A DNA stretch of 64,000 bases, taken from Lacinutrix sp. WUR7 (GTDB taxonomy: Bacteria; Bacteroidota; Bacteroidia; Flavobacteriales; Flavobacteriaceae). Under the pieces are notes generated by a model. The model was not told the origin of the DNA. It did not search any database and saw nothing but the letters and a program-made list of their open reading frames with translations. Shown in pieces: positions 24,131 through 32,989 of this stretch; position 1 is the first letter of the stretch; the number at the start of each line of letters is the position of its first letter. The stretch covers positions 1,399,001 through 1,463,000 of the forward strand of contig NZ_CP045067.1 in assembly GCF_016864015.1 (NCBI RefSeq), in the 5' to 3' direction. The position numbers and the translations under genes were made by a program.

Positions 24131-24160
24131 CTTAGATGCTTCGCTTTCGTTCTGAATAAC
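24131..24160. repeat. Fragment of the interspersed repeat (inverted)
   Basis: On the minus strand it reads GTTATTCAGAACGAAAGCGA and then AGCATCTAAG, matching the GTCATTCAGA ... GCATCT repeat family. It lies between the converging GT4 and GH5-like genes. Confidence 0.45.
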
Positions 24161-24180
24161 AAAACACAAAGACAAATACA

Positions 24181-25695
24181 TTAATTGGTAATGTATTTAA
24201 ACGATGCCTTTTTTGCCCCATTTTTATCGATAAATCCAAAATGTTTTTGGGTATTTCGACGCCAAGGTCTGCTACCTACAACAGCTTTTGGCACATCTAC
24301 AAAATCATATAAAGTCCAAGACATAAATTGCAAGCTATTCGCAGCAATAATCTCTTGGATTTTTTTGTGGTAATTTGCTTGATCCTCAGTGGAAGAACCA
24401 AGAGGTTTCCAGAAACCGCTATAAGAAGAGATTCCAAATTCTTGTAATACCAATGGTTTGTTAGGAATGTCTTTACGCATCGTTTTTATAGCAGCATCCA
24501 ACTCGCTTAAACCTTCATAATAATGAAACGAAACAATATCCACTTTGTCTTTTAAAATGGGAGCGCTTTGTGTGTTAGACCAACCAATAGTTACGGGATG
24601 TTCTGCATCTACAGATTTTACTAAATCGATCATGTTATCCAACCAAGCGATAACCATATCTTTTCCTCTAGATTCAAAATCAAGGTTTGGTTCGTTTTTA
24701 ATATCCCAAGCAATAATAGCGTTGTGGTCTTTAAAAGTGGAGACTATGGTTGCTGCGTGACGCTGATTTAAGGTCCAACTCATCACAGAATAATCGCCAT
24801 AGAAATCAAATAAAGTCAACACGACTTTTAGGTTGTTCTCTTCTGCAGCATCTAAAGTTTGTTTTAGTTTTTCTAGCTTTTTAGGATTTACATCTGCTTT
24901 TCCAAAATCGTCATATTGCACAAAAATTCGAACCGAATTCAAACCGGCATCTTTTATAATTTTAAAGTCGTTAGCAATAATGTCTTTCGCAAAAGCGTCT
25001 CCAAACATATTCCAAGGCGTTGCTTTCGGATAATAATTAATACCTTTAATAATTAAACTATCGGTGTCTATTTTTGCTGTTTTTGCTTCAAAAGGATTAC
25101 TGCTTTCTTTTACCAAATGTCTAATTCGCCAAAAGCCATCTTCTAACAAAAACACCATTTTGTAAGTGGATGTTTCGGTTGTTTCTAGTACTAATTTTTC
25201 TGCTTTAAAAACCCGTTTATATTCTACAACATCTCTATCTGTAATCACAGCAAGTTGCCCGTCTTCACTAAAAAATTCTAAAGTTGGATTGTGGTTTAAT
25301 GTGGTAGCTTCAATAGTGGTATTTTCGGCTTTGTTTAAGTCAATAAAAGCATATAAATTTTCTCTGGCACTATCGGTGTAATAATCTTTTATACCCGCAG
25401 TTTTATTTGTTCTATAAGCCACTTGTTTTACATACCAAGCATCTAAATAATCATTTTGTAAGGCATTTAGATTTTCGGTATCCATTAGTCTACCTTCATT
25501 AGTTAAAGGTTCCCAAATTAATTTCGGAGCGTATTGTTCTACTTTTTGTATTTCGGTATGCAGCATGGTACTTCTATCTGCTCCAGTATTTAGGTAGCTA
25601 AAAAGCGCACTAATACCAGAAATAATCAAGGCTACAATCATAATATATGAGATTATTAATATGGTACGTAGTATGTTTTTATTAAGACCTACCAT
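24181..25695 (-). CDS. Membrane-anchored GH5-like glycoside hydrolase
   Basis: This 504-aa protein has an N-terminal transmembrane anchor (about 10-32), a 170-residue extracytoplasmic domain (about 40-200) with an NTF2-like look (FLLEDGFWRIRHL), and a clan A TIM-barrel domain (about 215-500). The barrel shows both catalytic glutamates: acid/base Glu335 in DIKNEPN and nucleophile Glu419 in LVLQEFG. It is the last gene of a three-gene overlapping unit and overlaps its upstream neighbour by 7 bp. Hydrolases of this type in polysaccharide loci trim or release the polymer, as BcsZ does for cellulose. The substrate here is unknown. Confidence 0.85.
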   Translation of the reverse strand: MVGLNKNILRTILIISYIMIVALIISGISALFSYLNTGADRSTMLHTEIQKVEQYAPKLIWEPLTNEGRLMDTENLNALQNDYLDAWYVKQVAYRTNKTAGIKDYYTDSARENLYAFIDLNKAENTTIEATTLNHNPTLEFFSEDGQLAVITDRDVVEYKRVFKAEKLVLETTETSTYKMVFLLEDGFWRIRHLVKESSNPFEAKTAKIDTDSLIIKGINYYPKATPWNMFGDAFAKDIIANDFKIIKDAGLNSVRIFVQYDDFGKADVNPKKLEKLKQTLDAAEENNLKVVLTLFDFYGDYSVMSWTLNQRHAATIVSTFKDHNAIIAWDIKNEPNLDFESRGKDMVIAWLDNMIDLVKSVDAEHPVTIGWSNTQSAPILKDKVDIVSFHYYEGLSELDAAIKTMRKDIPNKPLVLQEFGISSYSGFWKPLGSSTEDQANYHKKIQEIIAANSLQFMSWTLYDFVDVPKAVVGSRPWRRNTQKHFGFIDKNGAKKASFKYITN

Positions 25696-26906
25696 AGTTT
25701 TTTGTTATTAAATGTTTTGTCTATTCCTGCAGTTTCTACACGGAAATTATACGTGTCATTTTCGTAAACAGCTGGCTTCAAATAAAAGGTAACATAGCCA
25801 TTAAAAGATGTTTTTGTAATGGTGTCCACAAGCGTGTTGTCTTTGTAAATTAAAAGTTTGACGTGTAAACCATCCGGAATCATTTGCTCCATAAAACTTT
25901 GTAAAGGACCAACTAATATTTCACGGTTTTTGTTAGTAAAGGCAACGTCAAAATCGTCGATAACACTTTGATAGTCTAAGGTAATCGTATTGCTTTCTGC
26001 CATACCATCTATATAGGCTTTAATGCTCCAACTATCTTTAAAATCGGGATGAATAATTTTAGAGTGTGCAACACCATCAATAGTCGTTCCTGTAGTTTTT
26101 AAAATGTTTCCACTTGCATTCGTAATAAAAAAGGTGACAAATGTACCATCACTAACCACATTATCTTGCTTGTCTTTTAGTACAGAAGTATTAAACGTAG
26201 TCACCTGATTGCCGTCGGCATAATTATGTGGTCGTTTTGCTGCAATAGTAAAATCTGTAGGAATTGCAGCCCATACATTAATAGTGAATTCTTTAGAATT
26301 GATACCTAAACTTTCCGAAGATACTAACATGCGTCCGCTTTCTCTTTTCGAATTAATATTTCGATAAGCAATTAAGTTCTTGGTGAAAACAGCATCATTT
26401 TCTTCGGAAGTTAAAAACTGAAACTTCGCATTTACCTTCGTATTTGTTGGTACAGGATTATCTAAAGAATCGGTTGGAATAACAACCAACATGGTATAAT
26501 CTGTTCCTCCGGCTTCTATACTTGGCGGACCAATATAGGTTTCCATGGTTGCCACTTCTGCTTTTGGATGCATATAGAATTGACCAGAAATAGATGTGTT
26601 TTCATCTAATAACTTCCAGTTAATAACACCAATTTTTCTGGTGATGTTTTTCGGAATTATATATTGAAGTGCATTGTCTTTTAAGGTTGCAGAAACTAGA
26701 GTAGAACCATAACTATTCGAACAATAGAGTAGAGGTTTTTCGCCTTCGGAAGCCGTAAATTTTAAAACCACAGCATTTCCAACTTCATAATCTGTTTGTG
26801 TGGTTAGTAATTGGATAGGATTAGTCGCTTCGTTGTTTTGCACAACAGCAAACGATGATAATAAAATCAAGCCTAAAAGAAATATGTATGTACGTTTAAG
26901 TTGCAT
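25689..26906 (-). CDS. Periplasmic protein with Ig-like domains, unknown function
   Basis: This 405-aa secreted protein has a signal peptide (MQLKRTYIFLLGLILLSSFA). The rest reads as consecutive beta-sandwich modules: about 30-110, 115-215 (PSIEAGGTDYTMLVV), a bacterial Ig/big-1-like module about 215-310 (LKDKQDNVVSDGTFVTFFI) and a C-terminal module about 315-405. I recognise no enzyme motif. It overlaps the upstream membrane protein by 1 bp (TAATG) and the hydrolase downstream by 7 bp, so the three are one translationally coupled unit, probably a polymerisation or export complex. That role is inferred from position. Confidence 0.75.
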   Translation of the reverse strand: MQLKRTYIFLLGLILLSSFAVVQNNEATNPIQLLTTQTDYEVGNAVVLKFTASEGEKPLLYCSNSYGSTLVSATLKDNALQYIIPKNITRKIGVINWKLLDENTSISGQFYMHPKAEVATMETYIGPPSIEAGGTDYTMLVVIPTDSLDNPVPTNTKVNAKFQFLTSEENDAVFTKNLIAYRNINSKRESGRMLVSSESLGINSKEFTINVWAAIPTDFTIAAKRPHNYADGNQVTTFNTSVLKDKQDNVVSDGTFVTFFITNASGNILKTTGTTIDGVAHSKIIHPDFKDSWSIKAYIDGMAESNTITLDYQSVIDDFDVAFTNKNREILVGPLQSFMEQMIPDGLHVKLLIYKDNTLVDTITKTSFNGYVTFYLKPAVYENDTYNFRVETAGIDKTFNNKKLW

Positions 26907-29900
26907 TAATTCGGACTTCCTATATATGTATTAATTTCTATTTTAATATAACTAAAATCGGGATGGTCAATTTTTTGTAATTGTGCATCACTATGATTTT
27001 CTATTCTGTTTGGCACTATTTTTCCAGCAATAGCATCGTTTGGTAAACCATTTACAAAAATGTTTTGCATGTCTGTATTTATGATTTTCACTGCACCATC
27101 TTTCAGTATTTCGTATTCAAAATCTTGCTTGCGTTGTTGTCGCACGCCTTCTTTTACAAATAGATGATCTACCCAAACCATCTCTTTATTTTGGTCATAA
27201 TAAGTCACTAAAAGCTGAGGTATGGTAATTTCTTGGATGCCACTATTAAATAAGTTTCCGTTGATGGTGCCTTCTTGAATAGTAATGGCGCTTAGCACGA
27301 CGTTTTTATACAAGTCAGATCCAGATACATTTCCTGCAATTTGTAAGTTGAATTTAGTGGGTTGTTCTTCAAATTCGATAGGCGTAAATTCGTCTGGATT
27401 AAACGTATCTGGAATAGAATCTTGCGTTCTAGACCAGGCAATACCTTCAAAATTAATACGGAAACTACTTGATTCTTTCGGCATTAATTTATGCTTCACA
27501 TGATACTTCGCATTATATGTTGCTAATTGTTTGTTGGCATCGTTGTACAAGGTTCCTTTTAAAATAACATCTGCAGGCACATTGTCTATATTTTGTACTT
27601 CCCCAATAATAGCATAACTGCCATCATACTGTACCAATTTAGCAGAGACTACTTCTAAAACAGGTTGTTTTAAAATGTCTTCATGATGGGTTTGTTGGGT
27701 GGTAATACGTCGTCTACCTTGGTTGAAATACTTGGTTGCATTAGCAGAATAGAGTTGGTCTGGCGGTAAATCGTTGTTTAAATCGTCTGGTTGTAAATAC
27801 CATTTTCCTTTTCGTTTGGATAGCGATTTATAATCCACTTTTTCAATTTTCTCTAAAGGCGTAATCCATTGGCTAGTCACTTTTGCCGAAACGGTACTGT
27901 CGTTATGTTTGGTGATTTCGGTTGCAATAGCATCCATTTTTGCATAGCTACTTAGTAAACCATCGGTTACCGAAATCTCTAACATGTATTGTGCAATTGG
28001 TAACTGATTTTCAGGATCGATTAAACTATGTGCTTTTTCAAATTCTTTAAAATCTAAAGCGTCATAATAGGCAATAATGGCATTTTCCGGACTGCGTTGC
28101 GAATCGTTTTTTAGGTAGAATAAATAAATACCATAAAATACGGCAACGGCTAATATTAAAGACCAAATGTGCGTAATACGTAAAACAGTTCGCGGGAATT
28201 TATTGTAAGTCGTTGGAAACTTTAAATAGTCAGGAATGGGTTTAATTCGCGTTTTTAAAGCATTAACCCAAAGCATTTGTATGTTTAAAACAAAGGCAAT
28301 TAAAACGGTTAAAAACGGAATAATTCCCCACATTAATTTTACCCATTTAGCAACATCTTCTTTTGGTAAAATAGATGAAACTGGCGGAATGTTTAGTCGT
28401 TCCCAAACCATGATGCCATTTTCTAATTGTCGTAATCGTTGCCAACCACAGAAGTAGAGAATGGGATCGTAAAATTTATCGTTAGAAAATATATATTTAA
28501 GATTGTATTTTTCTGGAGTAGTTAAAAACTGCTGAAGCGAACCAATTCCGGCAACCCCTTTAAATTTGGAGTTTTCTAAACGCTCGATAGGCCTAGTGGT
28601 TAACTCTGGTAATCGTCTTGCAGAATGGTAGTTACCATCCACTGTCATCGCATTCGTTTGTGCACTTAACCAAGCCATTTGATCGCCAAAACCAAGAGTT
28701 AAAAATCGCCATTTATCGTGGTCATCTTGATTTAAGAAATTCACTATAGGTAACATCTTAATTTTCTGTGGTTGCGATGGTCTAAAATAGTTTAAACTCA
28801 TAGTAAACACAACCATAAATACCATGAGTCCTGCTAGTATGCCGCCAATAATACGATGGTAAATAGCACCAAATTTGTTCTGAATTAATTCTTTTAAATC
28901 GCCTTCCACAAAACGATAGGTGAATTCACCTAACATAGGTATGGACAATATAGAAGCCCAAAGTGTAAATCGGTCAAGCGTTAAAATATTAAATGCCGTT
29001 TCCCCTAACATTTTTAAAGGTACAGGAGTGGTTCCTCCAGTTCCTAAAATGGTACAAATGGTTATGGATAGTCCGAAAAACAAGTATCGTTTGCTATAAT
29101 ATCTGTAGAATATATACGGTAATAATACGAGTAATATTCCCCAAGGAATTAAAAAGAATACCAATCCGGAGGAGGTGATTTCCAAAAAATTATCTCGAGA
29201 ACCATGCGGAATGGGAACTTGGGTAATTGGGTTGGCTTTCGAGTTGAGCCAATACGGAAAAATGCATCCTATAATTAAAACTAAGGATAACATTCCGAAG
29301 CTTACAATACGTTTAAACAACTTAAAAAAGCTATTCAAAAATATTTTGAAGGTGACTTCTTTCATGGTGTTTACTTGCTCTCTAGAAACATCCATAATAA
29401 CCATTCCTATTAAAGGAAAGATAAAAAAGATCATCCCGAAAATGGGAGTTACATGATGTGAAGTCACGGTAACAGCAATTAAAGATAAGGAGGTTGCTAA
29501 GTACCATTTCTTACCTGTTTTTAGCCACAAATAGATTTCTGGTAAGGCATGCATTAAAACAGATACACCTATTATACTTGGTAATTGTCCGAAAATATGA
29601 AGTGTTTCTACAAAAGAAGAACTAAACACTGCTAAAATAGCAGCATAACCAGCAACTGTTTTGTTACCCGTCATCATTAAAGAAAAACGATAAGCTCCTG
29701 TGATAAATAGAACAATTGCAATTAGGGCAACACTAAACATTCCAAATTTTAAACCGCCAATCATAGACAAGAGTCCAATAGATTGGTGTACTAACGGCGG
29801 ATAACTCTGTACTGTAAAACCAGTGTACCATTCATAATTCCAAGGTTCAAACCAGCTATTTGCATAATGATCTGCGAAAAACAGGTGTATTAACGCATCA

Positions 29901-29995
29901 TAAGTAGTTTCCAAAGTGAAAAATATGGCACTACCATGAAATGCTAATCCTAAAAGGATGGCAACGATTAAGTATTTATTTGAGGTTTCTTTCAA
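26906..29995 (-). CDS. Large GT-C-like membrane protein with periplasmic C-terminus
   Basis: This 1029-aa protein has a membrane half (about 1-410, 10 or more helices) resembling the GT-C/PTPS-related membrane family: an acidic residue in the first periplasmic loop (Asp33 in ETTYDALIHLFFADHY) follows the first helix. Further membrane segments lie near 560-580 and 620-640. The C-terminal 380 residues are extracytoplasmic, beginning with an NTF2-like stretch (ENAIIAYYDALDFKEFEKA) and followed by beta-rich modules. The start is a TTG; an in-frame stop lies two codons upstream and the first helix begins at once. It could be the polymerase or a lipid-sugar-dependent transferase of the locus; this is a structural guess. 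Confidence 0.7.
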   Translation of the reverse strand: MKETSNKYLIVAILLGLAFHGSAIFFTLETTYDALIHLFFADHYANSWFEPWNYEWYTGFTVQSYPPLVHQSIGLLSMIGGLKFGMFSVALIAIVLFITGAYRFSLMMTGNKTVAGYAAILAVFSSSFVETLHIFGQLPSIIGVSVLMHALPEIYLWLKTGKKWYLATSLSLIAVTVTSHHVTPIFGMIFFIFPLIGMVIMDVSREQVNTMKEVTFKIFLNSFFKLFKRIVSFGMLSLVLIIGCIFPYWLNSKANPITQVPIPHGSRDNFLEITSSGLVFFLIPWGILLVLLPYIFYRYYSKRYLFFGLSITICTILGTGGTTPVPLKMLGETAFNILTLDRFTLWASILSIPMLGEFTYRFVEGDLKELIQNKFGAIYHRIIGGILAGLMVFMVVFTMSLNYFRPSQPQKIKMLPIVNFLNQDDHDKWRFLTLGFGDQMAWLSAQTNAMTVDGNYHSARRLPELTTRPIERLENSKFKGVAGIGSLQQFLTTPEKYNLKYIFSNDKFYDPILYFCGWQRLRQLENGIMVWERLNIPPVSSILPKEDVAKWVKLMWGIIPFLTVLIAFVLNIQMLWVNALKTRIKPIPDYLKFPTTYNKFPRTVLRITHIWSLILAVAVFYGIYLFYLKNDSQRSPENAIIAYYDALDFKEFEKAHSLIDPENQLPIAQYMLEISVTDGLLSSYAKMDAIATEITKHNDSTVSAKVTSQWITPLEKIEKVDYKSLSKRKGKWYLQPDDLNNDLPPDQLYSANATKYFNQGRRRITTQQTHHEDILKQPVLEVVSAKLVQYDGSYAIIGEVQNIDNVPADVILKGTLYNDANKQLATYNAKYHVKHKLMPKESSSFRINFEGIAWSRTQDSIPDTFNPDEFTPIEFEEQPTKFNLQIAGNVSGSDLYKNVVLSAITIQEGTINGNLFNSGIQEITIPQLLVTYYDQNKEMVWVDHLFVKEGVRQQRKQDFEYEILKDGAVKIINTDMQNIFVNGLPNDAIAGKIVPNRIENHSDAQLQKIDHPDFSYIKIEINTYIGSPN

Positions 29996-30163
29996 CGGTT
30001 AATTTTTATTATTCATTTATAGGTCAGTTGTAATATCCATAACCATGTGTTTACTAGTCCTATTAATATATAGGGATATTTCATTTAAAGCCTAAGTTCT
30101 AATAATATGGTAAAGATAAATAAATATAATAGTGCTTTCATTTTTAATTATCTATAGCAATCT
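29996..30163. other. Divergent intergenic region
   Basis: AT-rich DNA lies between the divergent membrane-protein gene and box promoter G. I see no convincing -7 element for the minus-strand unit and no box in the minus orientation. Confidence 0.4.
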
Positions 30164-30234
30164 ACCATTCGTCGACACTTAGCTATAGGTTAAACTAAAT
30201 AACAATTTTAGGGCTGTCTTCTCCTGTACATTTG
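30164..30234 (+). promoter_or_regulatory. Box-type regulated promoter G (receiver-GT2 operon)
   Basis: Box ACCATTCGTCGACACTT starts at 30164 (core CGTC 30170), half-site AAACTAAAT is at 30192-30200, and the -7 element TACATTTG at 30227-30234. Core to -7 is 57 bp; half-site C to -7 is 32 bp. The ATG is at 30266. Confidence 0.8.
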
Positions 30235-30265
30235 TACCATCAACAACAAATAAAATCAACTTATT

Positions 30266-31450
30266 ATGAAAGTTTTAGCCATAGATGACCAACAATTAGT
30301 ATTACTTCCTTTACAAAAGAGATTAGTAGAATTAGGTTATGAAGTGAAAATTGAAACCGATGCAACTAAAGGATTAAAATTATATGAATCTTTTAATCCA
30401 GATTTAGTAATTGTAGATATTAATATGCCTTTCGTTTCTGGTTTAGATGTTGTAAAACATATTCGTGTTACTAAAAATTCGCAAACACCAATCATGGTTT
30501 TATCTGGAGATACAAAAGATGAAACGATTACAGAAGGTTTCGATTTAGGGATTAACGATTATATGAAAAAACCATTAAGCTTAAACGAGATTAGTGCTCG
30601 TGTAAAAAGGTTAATTGGAGCTCCTGAAGTACAAAATGCAGTTACTAAAAGTGATGTAATGATTCAAGAGCGTTGTGTTGGTGTTGTTATTCCTTGTTAT
30701 AATGAAGAAGAACGTTTATTAAGTGATGAATTTATTAACTATATCGATAAAAATTCTGGCTACCATTTATGTTTTGTAAACGATGGTAGTAAGGATAAAA
30801 CTCTAGAAGTTTTAAAAAATTTACAAAAAGGAAGAGAAGATTTTATTACAGTATACGACTGTGAGAAAAACGGAGGAAAAGCAGAAGCTGTTCGTTTGGG
30901 AATGTTACACATGGCTAAAAAAGAAGATTTAGATTATATCGGTTTTTTAGATGCCGATTTATCTACAGACTTAGCAGATTTTGATGATTTGGTGAAGACG
31001 ATTGAAACTTCCGATTTTAAAATTGTAAGTGGTTCTAGAATAGCAAGAATGGGAGCGGATATTACTAAAGAATCTGCAAGAAAAATAATTAGTTTAACCA
31101 TCAATTTTATTATTAGAAAGATCTTAAAAATGGATTTTAAAGACACACAATGTGGTGCTAAAATCTTTCGTAAAGATGTAATTCAAATCGCTTTTGGTGA
31201 AAAGTTTGTTACCCAATGGATTTTTGATGTAGAAATATTTAAAAGAATGCGTATTCATTTCGGATTAAAAGAAGCGAAAGCAATGCTTTGTGAGCAACCA
31301 TTAAAAAGATGGATTCATGCTGATGGTTCTAAATTATCGATGAAAGATTCTATAAAAATTGTTGGACAATTAGGACAAATAGCGTGGGTGTATAGAAACA
31401 AAAAACAAAACGTGAAAACAGCAGTTTCCACTAATCTACACGTAGCCTAA
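30266..31450 (+). CDS. Receiver domain fused to GT2 glycosyltransferase
   Basis: This 394-aa protein joins a response-regulator receiver (1-118; DD at 7-8, phosphoacceptor Asp51 in VIVDINMP, Ser80, Lys101/102 in YMKKPLS) to a family 2 glycosyltransferase of the dolichyl-phosphate sugar synthase type (about 135-375; VVIPCYNEEER, VNDGSKDKT, KNGGKAEAVR, DADLSTD with DAD at 229-231, DTQCGAKIF). No membrane helices are evident. Such a fusion implies that sugar transfer, probably onto a polyprenyl phosphate, is switched by phosphorylation, presumably by one of the kinases of the nearby operon. It starts a three-gene unit under box promoter G. Both domains look intact. Confidence 0.9.
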   Translation: MKVLAIDDQQLVLLPLQKRLVELGYEVKIETDATKGLKLYESFNPDLVIVDINMPFVSGLDVVKHIRVTKNSQTPIMVLSGDTKDETITEGFDLGINDYMKKPLSLNEISARVKRLIGAPEVQNAVTKSDVMIQERCVGVVIPCYNEEERLLSDEFINYIDKNSGYHLCFVNDGSKDKTLEVLKNLQKGREDFITVYDCEKNGGKAEAVRLGMLHMAKKEDLDYIGFLDADLSTDLADFDDLVKTIETSDFKIVSGSRIARMGADITKESARKIISLTINFIIRKILKMDFKDTQCGAKIFRKDVIQIAFGEKFVTQWIFDVEIFKRMRIHFGLKEAKAMLCEQPLKRWIHADGSKLSMKDSIKIVGQLGQIAWVYRNKKQNVKTAVSTNLHVA

Positions 31451-31477
31451 TTACTAATCGTTAAAACGTCCCAAATC

Positions 31478-31963
31478 ATGAAAACAGGAATCATCATCGT
31501 CTTTCATAATAATGAGAATGCAATGGACCCTTCTTTTTTTATAGAACAAATAAAGCAAACGTCCAATTTAGAATTGTGTTTAGTAAACAATGATAGTAAA
31601 GACAGTACATGCGATTTGTTACATGAAATAAAAGACGCTTGTGATAATGTATCTGTATTAAATGTTCGAAAGTTTAAATCGGATGTTGCAGCAGTAAAAG
31701 CGGGAGCGAGATTCATGCAAAGTGCGTTTCAACTAAAAAATATAGGTTACGTTTCTATAAATATGTTAAACACTAAATACTATGGGATAAATAGTTTAAT
31801 TAAAATAATCGCCGAAAATCAAGACGTTATTATTAATTATAATGGCAATCCTTTAAAAAAGAAACAAACCTTATTTCAGAGTTTATTCTCTGTTATCGAT
31901 TACTTAAAAAACATTGAAATAGAGAATCCCTTTATCCAACTTCAGTATCAAAGAAACCTTTAA
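31478..31963 (+). CDS. Short GT2-like protein lacking the DxD motif
   Basis: This 161-aa protein matches only the N-terminal nucleotide-binding part of a GT-A glycosyltransferase (IIIVFHNNENAM, CLVNNDSKDSTCDLL, FKSDVAAVKAGARFM). Where the DxD metal site should be it reads YVSINMLNTKY, without paired acids, so it is unlikely to be catalytic. It sits between the receiver-GT2 gene (27 bp) and manA (12 bp) in one unit and may be a regulatory or docking partner of the GT2 enzyme, or a degenerate duplicate kept in frame. The frame is open and normal in codon use. Confidence 0.7.
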   Translation: MKTGIIIVFHNNENAMDPSFFIEQIKQTSNLELCLVNNDSKDSTCDLLHEIKDACDNVSVLNVRKFKSDVAAVKAGARFMQSAFQLKNIGYVSINMLNTKYYGINSLIKIIAENQDVIINYNGNPLKKKQTLFQSLFSVIDYLKNIEIENPFIQLQYQRNL

Positions 31964-31975
31964 AAAATAACAGTT

Positions 31976-32977
31976 ATGAAAGTATATCCAATAAAATTCA
32001 ATCCAATATTAAAAGAGAAAATCTGGGGAGGAAACAAACTAGGAAACCTTTTAGGAAAAGATACAGATAAAGAAAATGTAGGGGAAAGCTGGGAGATTTC
32101 GGATGTAAACGGAAACATTTCAGAAGTTAGTAATGGTGCATATAAAGGAGCAAATTTAAAAGAGCTTATTGAAGTACATGAAGCCACTCTTTTAGGAGCA
32201 GAGAACTTTGCAAATTTTGGTTATAACTTTCCTTTATTAATTAAATTTTTAGATGCAAAAACAGACTTATCTGTTCAAGTACATCCAGATAATGTAATGG
32301 CTAAAAAGCACCATAATTCTTTTGGAAAAACAGAAATGTGGTACATTATGGATAGTGATGCTAATGCAGATATTGTTTTAGGTTTAAAGGATAAAACAAC
32401 AAATCCAGAATTATTAAATCACATTAACGCAAATAATGTAGATGCTGTTTTTAATAGAGAAGAAGTAAAGAAGGGAGATAGTTTTTTTATTCCAGCGGGA
32501 AAAATTCATGCTATTGGAGCAGGAGTTTTAGCTGCTGAAATTCAACAAACATCAGATATTACGTATCGTGTTTACGATTGGGATAGAACCGATGATTCAG
32601 GACAAAAAAGAGAATTGCATACCCAATTAGCAGAACAAGCTACGAAGCAGTTTGATTCTAACGGAAAAGCAGTATATGATTTACAACCAAACGCTAGTGC
32701 AAGCTTAGTAGATTGTGAATATTTTACAACCAACATTTTAGACATAACCAATCATCAAGTGAAAGATTATAACAACTTAGATTCGTTTGTGATCTATATG
32801 TGTGTGGAGGGGGAAGCAGAAATAACTGCAGGTTTGCATACCGAAACTGTAAAAATGGGAGAAACTATTTTAATTCCTGCCAATACAGAAGAAGTGGTGT
32901 TTAGTGCTACTAATGCAAAATTATTAGAAGTTTATGTCGATAAAGGAATCGTGCAAAACATGCAACAAGCTTCTTAA
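31976..32977 (+). CDS. manA: Mannose-6-phosphate isomerase, class I
   Basis: This 333-aa cupin-type zinc enzyme interconverts mannose-6-phosphate and fructose-6-phosphate, feeding GDP-mannose synthesis. Zinc-site motifs are visible: VQVHPDN, KTEMWYI and FIPAGKIHAIGAG. The length agrees with the short Bacteroidetes/Firmicutes type. It is the third gene of the box G unit, which suggests that the polymer contains mannose or a mannose-derived sugar. It converges with the flexirubin-side ligase gene, with only 12 bp between the stops. Confidence 0.93.
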   Translation: MKVYPIKFNPILKEKIWGGNKLGNLLGKDTDKENVGESWEISDVNGNISEVSNGAYKGANLKELIEVHEATLLGAENFANFGYNFPLLIKFLDAKTDLSVQVHPDNVMAKKHHNSFGKTEMWYIMDSDANADIVLGLKDKTTNPELLNHINANNVDAVFNREEVKKGDSFFIPAGKIHAIGAGVLAAEIQQTSDITYRVYDWDRTDDSGQKRELHTQLAEQATKQFDSNGKAVYDLQPNASASLVDCEYFTTNILDITNHQVKDYNNLDSFVIYMCVEGEAEITAGLHTETVKMGETILIPANTEEVVFSATNAKLLEVYVDKGIVQNMQQAS

Positions 32978-32989
32978 GAAGCAAAACAT

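Noticed and set aside
31428-31442. Box-like word CCACTAATCTACACG near the end of the receiver-GT2 gene
   Set aside because: It lies in coding sequence and the required -7 position would fall inside the next gene after its start codon; no TAnnTTTG is there.
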